Source of the DNA: Ligilactobacillus equi DSM 15833 = JCM 10991
GTDB taxonomy: Bacteria > Bacillota > Bacilli > Lactobacillales > Lactobacillaceae
DNA: 38,252 bases
Assembly (NCBI RefSeq): GCF_000615765.1
Contig: NZ_BAMI01000014.1
Location: 1-38,252, forward strand
Reading direction: 5' to 3'
Positions within the stretch are counted from its first letter, which is position 1. Each line of letters starts with the position of its first letter. The notes beneath the pieces are model-generated. The model was given only the letters and a program-made list of their open reading frames with translations. It searched no databases and was not told the DNA's origin. Made by a program: the position numbers and the translations under genes. Shown here in pieces: positions 33,248-38,252 of this stretch.

Positions 33248-33886
33248 TTATAGATAAAAATAAATCGAAAAGAACATAGAGGCCGAGGCAAAAACCACCA
33301 ATAGATGCCAGTAGACATGAGCATACTTAACTCCATGAATACTGTAAACCCCTGCCCCTAAAGTAAATAAGATACCTCCTAAAACGAGTAAGGTTATCCC
33401 TGTACCACCTAGGGCCAAAATTAGAGACTTAGCACCCAGCAAACATAACCACCCCATACCGATATAAATAATTGTTTCGATATACTGCTTGCGATTTTTG
33501 GCCAAAATGTGGTAACAAATTCCTAGAACTGCCAGCACCCATACCACCACTAAAAGCGCTAGGCCTGCCTTACCCTGAATGCCTAAGAGGCAATATGGGG
33601 TGTAGGTTCCAGCAATTAATAGATAGATTCCACAGTGATCAAAAATTTGAAAAAGCCGGCGCGCTTTCGTAAAGTAAAAAGTATGAAAAAACGTCGAAAA
33701 GAGATACAAACCTAATAAACTAAGCCCATAAACCAAGTAGGCTGCAAAATATAAAGGGCCTTGATTGAGACCTTTCATAATTAATAAAACTAAGGCTACA
33801 ATACTAAGTGCCACCCCAATTCCATGTGTAATAGCACTAAATACTTCGTTAATTATTTGTGATTTATAATCAAGTTTCATACTCAT
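33248..33886 (-). CDS. Hemolysin III family (PAQR-like) membrane protein
   Basis: This 212-residue protein has seven hydrophobic segments and family markers NEVFSAITHGIGVALSIVALVLL near the N-terminus, FSTFFHTFY, FDHCGIYLLIAGTYTPYCLL in the middle, and VYSIHGVKYAHVYWHLLVVFASASMFF at the end. The conserved His and Asp residues are those that bind zinc in PAQR proteins. Hemolysin III members are named after a Bacillus cereus toxin but most act in lipid or membrane homeostasis. A near-consensus promoter (33910-33938) and a 23-bp palindrome lie upstream. AGAGGGCG precedes the ATG. Confidence 0.93.
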   Translation of the reverse strand: MSMKLDYKSQIINEVFSAITHGIGVALSIVALVLLIMKGLNQGPLYFAAYLVYGLSLLGLYLFSTFFHTFYFTKARRLFQIFDHCGIYLLIAGTYTPYCLLGIQGKAGLALLVVVWVLAVLGICYHILAKNRKQYIETIIYIGMGWLCLLGAKSLILALGGTGITLLVLGGILFTLGAGVYSIHGVKYAHVYWHLLVVFASASMFFSIYFYL

Positions 33887-33909
33887 CGCCCTCTTTTTCT
33901 TTTTTCTAA

Positions 33910-33938
33910 ATTATACAGCTATATAAATTATAAGTCAA
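33910..33938 (-). promoter_or_regulatory. Promoter of the hemolysin III gene
   Basis: On the minus strand -35 TTGACT (33938-33933), 17 bp, -10 TATAAT (33915-33910), leaving about 24 nt to the gene start. A palindrome adjoins the -35 upstream. Confidence 0.8.
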
Positions 33939-33941
33939 TAA

Positions 33942-33964
33942 CATCTAGATTTAAAATCTAGATG
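33942..33964. promoter_or_regulatory. 23-bp palindromic operator between hemolysin III and DUF1836 genes
   Basis: Arms CATCTAGATT (33942-33951) and AATCTAGATG (33955-33964) are perfect inverted repeats around TAA. The site lies just upstream of the hemolysin III -35 box and of the DUF1836 promoter (extended -10 TGT-TATAAT, about 33983-33991), where a regulator could control both. No U-run adjoins it. Confidence 0.6.
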
Positions 33965-34030
33965 ACAACAAAGTAAAACTACGTGTTATAATTAAAGATA
34001 GATAAAACTTAGATAGAGGACAAATAATAT

Positions 34031-34552
34031 ATGGCTGAAAAAATATCAATCAAAGACTGGTTAAATTTCTTTCATCCCCAGCCCTTACCCGCTTGGGAAG
34101 AGTTTCCTGATTTTGAACTTTATATGGATCAACTCGTAAGCTTAGGCAACCGTTACTTAGCGGACTTAACCGATGCCCCCATCACCTCTTCGATGGTCAA
34201 TAGCTATGTCAAAAAAGGGCTCCTACCGCGTCCTATTAAGAAAAAATACCAATCGACCCACTTAGCTCATCTTTTGGTAGTATCGCTTTTAAAATATGTT
34301 TACTCCCTCGAAACAGTAAAAAAATCGATTGACTTCGTGTTAGAAAATCAAAGTGTGGAGGAAGCCTACCATACTTTCCAAAAACTCTTCAACCAAACCT
34401 TAGTTGGTATCAAAGATGATCAACTCCCTGAAGTACAAGATGATGCGGAACATCCCCGTTTAGAAACCGCGGAAACCTTCGCTATTCGGGCGGTAATCTA
34501 TAAAACTATGAGTAACCAACTCTTAAAAAAGGTTGAACAACAAGAAAATTAA
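34031..34552 (+). CDS. DUF1836 domain protein (predicted HTH, regulator-like)
   Basis: The 173-residue cytoplasmic protein matches DUF1836, a Firmicutes family with a MerR-like winged helix: LADLTDAPITSSMVNSYVKKGLLPRPIKKKYQSTHLAHLLVVSLLKYVYSLETVK (about 56-110) resembles the DNA-binding helix and wing. A helical C-terminal part follows (VEEAYHTFQKLF, then LETAETFAIRAVIYKTMSNQLLKKVE). No characterised role. AGAGGA about 12 nt upstream is the ribosome site. The palindrome at 33942-33964 next to its promoter suggests autoregulation by this protein. Confidence 0.82.
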   Translation: MAEKISIKDWLNFFHPQPLPAWEEFPDFELYMDQLVSLGNRYLADLTDAPITSSMVNSYVKKGLLPRPIKKKYQSTHLAHLLVVSLLKYVYSLETVKKSIDFVLENQSVEEAYHTFQKLFNQTLVGIKDDQLPEVQDDAEHPRLETAETFAIRAVIYKTMSNQLLKKVEQQEN

Positions 34553-34563
34553 CATTACATGCC

Positions 34564-34600
34564 AAAAACTCGTAACCAAATTAGTTACGAGTTTTTTATT
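34564..34600 (+). terminator. Terminator of the DUF1836 gene
   Basis: ACTCGTAAC pairs with GTTACGAGT around a short loop (caaatta), then six T residues and a further TTATTTTAG. Confidence 0.87.
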
Positions 34601-34609
34601 TTAGTAAAA

Positions 34610-34641
34610 TAAAAAGCCCAAGAAATTTTCCTTGGACTTCT
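34610..34641 (-). terminator. Terminator of fba
   Basis: AAGTCCAAG pairs with CTTGGGCTT (one G-U pair) around GAAAATTT, then T residues on the minus strand after the fba stop at 34659. Confidence 0.82.
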
Positions 34642-34658
34642 GAGACATCAATTTTAGA

Positions 34659-35522
34659 TTAACCTAAAGCTGGAGTACCAAACCATTCGATACGTTCCTT
34701 AACGATGTCAGTAATAGCTTGTGTACCAGGTGCAAGCAACTTACGTGGGTCGTAACCCTTGCCTTCTTGGTCCTTACCTGCTTCAATGTACTTACGAGTA
34801 GCTTCTTGGAATGCTAATTGGCATTCAGTGTTAACGTTAACCTTTGAAACACCCATTGAGATAGCTTTTTGGATTTGTTCCTTAGGAATACCAGAACCAC
34901 CGTGTAATACTAATGGTGTGTCAATAGCATCTGCAATTTCCTTCAAACGGTCAAAGTTTAAACCAGTCCAGTTTGCAGGGTACTTACCGTGGATGTTACC
35001 GATACCACATGCCAAGTAGTCAACACCTAAAGCAGCGATTTGCTTAGCTTCTTCAACATCAGCTAATTCACCAGCACCAACGATACCATCTTCTTCACCA
35101 CCAATTGAACCAACTTCGGCTTCAACAGAGATGTTAGCAGCGTGTGCTAAGTCAACGATTTCCTTAGTCTTTTCTAAGTTTTCTTCGAATGGTAAGTCGT
35201 GACCATCAAACATAACTGAAGTGTAACCTGCACGAATTGCTTCCAAGGCAGCTTCGTAGTTACCGTGGTCTAAGTGCATTACGACAGGAACAGTAATGTC
35301 CATTGACTTTACAGTTTCGCGAACTAACATGTTGCATAATTCGTAACCACCCATGTACTTAGCAGCACCCATTGAAGTTTGGATTAAAACAGGTGTGTTT
35401 GTTTCTTGTGCAGCTGCTAAAATGGCACGAGTCCATTCCAAGTTGTTTGTGTTGAAGGCACCAACAGCGTAGTGACCTTTACGAGCAGCAGCAAAAATTT
35501 CGTTACCGTTTACGATTGACAT
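34659..35522 (-). CDS. fba: Class II fructose-1,6-bisphosphate aldolase
   Basis: This 287-residue zinc enzyme splits fructose-1,6-bisphosphate into dihydroxyacetone phosphate and glyceraldehyde-3-phosphate. Motifs: MHLDHGNYEAALEAIRAGYTSVMFDG with the zinc-binding and catalytic residues, EAEVGSIGGEEDG, the His of GNIHGKYP and VLHGGSGIPKEQ with a zinc His. Tagatose-bisphosphate aldolases look alike, but length, strong codon bias and the NVNTE segment fit glycolytic Fba. The ATG follows TTAGGAGGCTGTTTT. Presence of fba argues for a complete glycolytic route rather than an obligate phosphoketolase one. Confidence 0.94.
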   Translation of the reverse strand: MSIVNGNEIFAAARKGHYAVGAFNTNNLEWTRAILAAAQETNTPVLIQTSMGAAKYMGGYELCNMLVRETVKSMDITVPVVMHLDHGNYEAALEAIRAGYTSVMFDGHDLPFEENLEKTKEIVDLAHAANISVEAEVGSIGGEEDGIVGAGELADVEEAKQIAALGVDYLACGIGNIHGKYPANWTGLNFDRLKEIADAIDTPLVLHGGSGIPKEQIQKAISMGVSKVNVNTECQLAFQEATRKYIEAGKDQEGKGYDPRKLLAPGTQAITDIVKERIEWFGTPALG

Positions 35523-35696
35523 AAAACAGCCTCCTAAAAAATTTACAATGTAAAAACTTACTCATCTGAGTACATTCTTATTCTAACACATTTTTGTAAC
35601 AAAACGCACTATAATTTACCTGCTTTTTTCGCTTTTCTTCCAAAATCTTGCAAAAGCACACAGTTTCTTTCATAAATTTAGTTAAAATCTCTAAAT

Positions 35697-36005
35697 CTAA
35701 GCAATATGATTTTCGCGTAATATTTTATTCACCAAAGCTTGTGCTTCCGGTGTTTTTTCCCATTCTTGGAAATATGTCATCCCTTCGTCTTGCATTGTAA
35801 AAGTGTTATTAATATACTCTTCATACTTAATGACGTTGGTTGAACGCGGGATATTAAGTTGTAAAATACGAACCTCTTTGATAAATCCCCGGACCGCAGC
35901 TAACTCAGCACGCCCGTTTTGAACCATATTCGCTACTTCATAATAGTGGCTACCATCATTACGAGTAATTTCTTCGATTAAAGTTAAAACTTCGTGACTT
36001 TTCAT
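35697..36005 (-). CDS. Conserved-looking small protein of unknown function
   Basis: A 102-residue, soluble-looking protein with predicted helices and no TM or signal peptide: it begins MKSHEVLTLIEEITRNDGSHYYEVANMV and ends AQALVNKILRENHIA. I do not recognise a family. The real gene is supported by a good ribosome site (AAGAAGGAAAAATGTC), a TATAAT box just upstream (about 36036-36041) and codon use like the neighbours. It lies between fba and the candidate small RNA, and could be co-regulated with either; nothing in the sequence gives its role. Confidence 0.65.
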   Translation of the reverse strand: MKSHEVLTLIEEITRNDGSHYYEVANMVQNGRAELAAVRGFIKEVRILQLNIPRSTNVIKYEEYINNTFTMQDEGMTYFQEWEKTPEAQALVNKILRENHIA

Positions 36006-36040
36006 GACATTTTTCCTTCTTTACTTTTTTCATTTATTAT

Positions 36041-36074
36041 AACAAAAAACAACCACCATAACATTACGGTGGTC
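36041..36074 (-). terminator. Terminator after the candidate small RNA / cdaR
   Basis: On the minus strand ACCACCGTAA and TTATGGTGGT (one G-U) form a hairpin, followed by TGTTTTTTG. It closes either the small RNA or the cdaAR transcript, since no other terminator follows cdaR. Confidence 0.8.
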
Positions 36075-36126
36075 GGCATAAGAGAGAAAGAGAATTGATT
36101 AGAAGGTAATATTCAAATACCTTACA
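36042..36126 (-). ncRNA. Candidate CcpA-controlled small RNA
   Basis: A promoter (-35 TTGACA at 36160-36155, 17-bp spacer, -10 TATCAT at 36137-36132) predicts a start near 36126. About 80 nt later comes the terminator at 36041-36074. In between there is no ORF with a ribosome site. The RNA would begin with a small stem (AAGGTA/TACCTT), then expose a CU-rich run (TTCTCTTTCTCTCTT), the type of sequence that pairs with Shine-Dalgarno regions, and end in the terminator. The -35 is covered by a cre site. A leader of the 35697-36005 gene is the alternative. Confidence 0.55.
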
Positions 36127-36145
36127 AGAAAATGATAACCCCCAG

Positions 36146-36159
36146 TGAAAGCGTTGTCA
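36146..36159. promoter_or_regulatory. Candidate cre site over the small RNA promoter
   Basis: TGAAAGCGTTGTCA matches the CcpA operator consensus TGNAANCGNWNNCA without mismatch and overlaps the -35 box (36155-36160) of a minus-strand promoter. That position predicts repression while glucose is present. Confidence 0.7.
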
Positions 36160-36212
36160 ACATTTTTATCTAAATACCTCACAAATTCACAAACTTTTTG
36201 AGCTACCCATAC

Positions 36213-37325
36213 TTATTCTAATTCTCGCGAACTCTGGCTCGTCACTTCCTCGGCTTCTTCACTACTTTCCGAACTTACTTGTTTGCTCGTATTACTACTT
36301 TGTGTCACCGCGGAACTTGTCTCGGTGTTACTACTACTTGCTGTCTCACTACTGTTAGTCACATAAATTTCCACTTCAATTGAAGCTGGACTAACTGCTG
36401 TAATACCACTTTGACTAGGATTAATCCGCACACTTTGACTCGTTGAACTTGTAATTCCTGCTACCGAAATTGGAACCCGTAAAGAGTTTATTTTATCAAG
36501 TGCAGCCTTCGTCCCTGTTACCATCACACTAGTGGTTTCACTACTAAAGGAATAGTTTTTACCACTTACGCCATCATCACTAGCAACAAGTTTTAACGGT
36601 AATTTCTTGGTAATAGTAGCAGCCTCAATAGGCACGGTAACAGTAGTTTGACTCGGACTAATTTCTACTGGTAAAACCTGTCCTCTTTTATCTAAGGCCA
36701 CAATATCCACCGTACGTGTAACCGTCGTCCGTGTATTGTCAGGCAAGTTAACATCAGCTACCACATTAGCGATGTTTTTTACGTCACTTTTAGCCCCCGT
36801 CACTGTGACTGATTTACGAGATAATGTCGCAATACCAGCCGCATAACCATCAGCTACTTGATTACTATCAAAACGAGCTTGAACTTGCATTTTCTTAATC
36901 GCCTTACGACTAATCTTGACCGTTATTTTATCTGGATTTAAGTCCACTGATAATTCTCGGCTAATACCACTTGTCTTTAGTTTGACTGTATGTTTTCCAA
37001 CCGACAGGTTATTTAAGTCAGCATAAACCGTAAAGTTTTGAGTATTATGCATCGCAGTCACCAGCGCCGAAGAACCCGTCACTTTTAATTTGACCGTTTC
37101 AGGTGCATCTTGCACGACATAGCGCTCATCATCATAATTTAATTTCAAGTTAGTGGTAACTTCAAAGGTCTTGTTGGTTTTTAAAACACTACGGAAGGCT
37201 GATTTATTGACCTCCATTCCCCTTTGACTTGCAGTTTGCGAGTTAACATAAAGAAATAAGAACAAAGCCATCGCCAGGGAAACGAAGCGGTAGAAAATTT
37301 TACTAGTCCAAAAATTTTTTTTCAA
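36213..37325 (-). CDS. cdaR: CdaR (YbbR-domain) regulator of cyclic di-AMP synthesis
   Basis: The 370-residue protein has one N-terminal TM helix (FVSLAMALFLFLYVNS, about 12-27) followed by repeated YbbR domains facing outward (segments such as PETVKLKVTGSSALV, KSVTVTGAKSDVKNIANVVADVNL and TTSVMVTGTKAALDKINSLRVPI). A Ser/Thr/Glu-rich tail of about 50 residues closes it. CdaR interacts with the cyclase CdaA and modulates its activity. The start overlaps the cdaA stop as ATGA, implying coupled translation. Confidence 0.93.
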   Translation of the reverse strand: MKKNFWTSKIFYRFVSLAMALFLFLYVNSQTASQRGMEVNKSAFRSVLKTNKTFEVTTNLKLNYDDERYVVQDAPETVKLKVTGSSALVTAMHNTQNFTVYADLNNLSVGKHTVKLKTSGISRELSVDLNPDKITVKISRKAIKKMQVQARFDSNQVADGYAAGIATLSRKSVTVTGAKSDVKNIANVVADVNLPDNTRTTVTRTVDIVALDKRGQVLPVEISPSQTTVTVPIEAATITKKLPLKLVASDDGVSGKNYSFSSETTSVMVTGTKAALDKINSLRVPISVAGITSSTSQSVRINPSQSGITAVSPASIEVEIYVTNSSETASSSNTETSSAVTQSSNTSKQVSSESSEEAEEVTSQSSRELE

Positions 37326-38188
37326 TGTTTCCGCCCCCTTTTTTTGAAGTTCGACTTTCTGGCAAAAATGGCCTCCATCAAACGCACCAACGGAATCGGA
37401 CCTTGGTCATCATCTTTGGTTTTCGGAACTAACTCACTACGTAATAACTTAAGGTAATCGTCTCGCCGTAAATCGCGAATTAATTCGCTATTCTTGGTAA
37501 TCGTAACGCCACCAGTTTCTTCAGAAACAATCACCGTCAGTGCGTCAGTCACCTCGCTAATCCCAACTGCAGCCCGGTGACGAGTTCCTAATTCTTTAGG
37601 AATGGCATTACTTTCTGACAAAGGCAAATAAGCTGCCGCTACCGCTACTTTATTATTTTTAATGATTACCGCTCCATCATGCAAAGGCGTGTTGGGGATA
37701 AAAATATTTATTAAGAGCGCCCCGGTAATATGAGCATCTAGTTTAATCCCCGTTTCGATATATTCATCTAACCCCGTATTTTGTTGGATTGTAATCAGCG
37801 CCCCAATCCGCCGCTTGGACATATATTGGATAGCTTGATCTAAGGCTTCAACCATCTCTTCTTCTTCACGTTGCGCCTTATTACGTGTAAAAACCGAACC
37901 ACGTCCGAGATGCTCTAATCCTCGTCTAATTTCTGGTTGGAAAATTACAATACATGCAATAATCCCCCAGTTAATAACCTGATCCATAATCCAAGAGACG
38001 GTTTCTAAGCCGCCATACAAACTTATCACCTTAATGGCAATAATAATTAAGACCCCTTTGAAAAGTTGGACGGCTTTGGTCCCCCGTAATAATAGAATCA
38101 GCTCATAAATAACAAACCAAACCACGAGAATATCTACAATATTGGCCACGTTACGCCAAGTGAAGATACTTCCCCAGTCAAAAAACAT
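37322..38188 (-). CDS. cdaA: Diadenylate cyclase CdaA
   Basis: The 288-residue enzyme makes cyclic di-AMP from two ATP. Three TM helices (about 13-85) precede a DAC domain with DGA at 171-173 and GTRHRAA around 201-205, the two active-site motifs. It sits in the inner membrane with the catalytic domain inside. The ATG at 38188 is chosen for GGGAGGAGAAAGT upstream; the in-frame extension lacks a site. In many Firmicutes cdaA-cdaR is followed by glmM, which is not next to it here. Confidence 0.95.
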   Translation of the reverse strand: MFFDWGSIFTWRNVANIVDILVVWFVIYELILLLRGTKAVQLFKGVLIIIAIKVISLYGGLETVSWIMDQVINWGIIACIVIFQPEIRRGLEHLGRGSVFTRNKAQREEEEMVEALDQAIQYMSKRRIGALITIQQNTGLDEYIETGIKLDAHITGALLINIFIPNTPLHDGAVIIKNNKVAVAAAYLPLSESNAIPKELGTRHRAAVGISEVTDALTVIVSEETGGVTITKNSELIRDLRRDDYLKLLRSELVPKTKDDDQGPIPLVRLMEAIFARKSNFKKRGRKH

Positions 38189-38252
38189 ACTTTCTCCTCC
38201 CTTCAAAACTTTACTTTTACTAATAATTATAGCACGGCTAGCCCGTCAACTA

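Overview
The window comes from the chromosome of a low-GC Gram-positive lactic acid bacterium (order Lactobacillales, probably family Lactobacillaceae; the genus cannot be fixed from the sequence). Evidence is the AT-rich base composition, the strong AGGAGG-type ribosome sites, a divergent ccpA/pepQ pair, a complete comG operon, a tmRNA whose tag ends in ALAA, a fermentative gene set (pgi, class II fba, ribokinase) and an acetyl-type diaminopimelate pathway. Nearly everything is core housekeeping on the minus strand. I see no insertion sequence, prophage, CRISPR array, rRNA or tRNA gene.

Layout. 1-222: three tandem minus-strand promoters firing out of the left edge, like an rRNA operon promoter. 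223-1244: an S1-domain regulator and a cyclophilin. 1397-3120: a frameshifted ferredoxin/flavodoxin reductase and a DedA protein. 3156-5196: a yutD/HAD phosphatase/membrane protein operon. 5396-6765: a frameshifted amino acid permease. 6923-11611: comGA-GB-GC-GD-GE-GF-GG plus a methyltransferase. 11728-14086: ribokinase, YebC and VanZ-like genes. 14132-16484: divergent ccpA and pepQ. 16596-18500: oppA behind a cysteine-rich leader ORF and an attenuator-like terminator. 18568-20576: YtxH and DUF948 proteins and an MscS channel. 20621-23194: cbpB-dapH-deacetylase operon with a small membrane ORF at its end. 23384-26639: an aquaglyceroporin, a Gfo/Idh oxidoreductase and pgi. 26874-29106: a frameshifted lipoteichoic acid synthase. 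29235-31484: a two-component system. 31611-31976: ssrA. 32035-34552: RNase HI, an ArsR regulator, hemolysin III and DUF1836. 34659-38188: fba, a small unknown gene, a candidate small RNA, then cdaR and cdaA.

Two non-coding loci stand out. Upstream of oppA, a good promoter drives a 35-codon ORF with six Cys codons (run ACCMCTTCSLC), followed by an 11-bp terminator directly before the oppA ribosome site. The end of the leader ORF is complementary over 10 nt to the terminator's 5' arm and loop. This looks like ribosome-mediated attenuation of a peptide-binding protein by cysteine supply. Between cdaR and the next gene, a TTGACA-17-TATCAT promoter overlapped by an exact CcpA operator match sits about 80 nt before an intrinsic terminator with no ORF between them, a good candidate for a catabolite-controlled small RNA with a CU-rich single-stranded stretch.

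Themes linking the genes: carbon control (ccpA plus three candidate cre sites), cyclic di-AMP (cdaA, cdaR and the CBS-domain receptor cbpB), envelope building (dap genes, ltaS, MscS), peptide use (oppA, pepQ) and competence. Three normally intact genes (reductase, permease, ltaS) each carry a single frameshift, so either sequencing errors or real decay should be considered.
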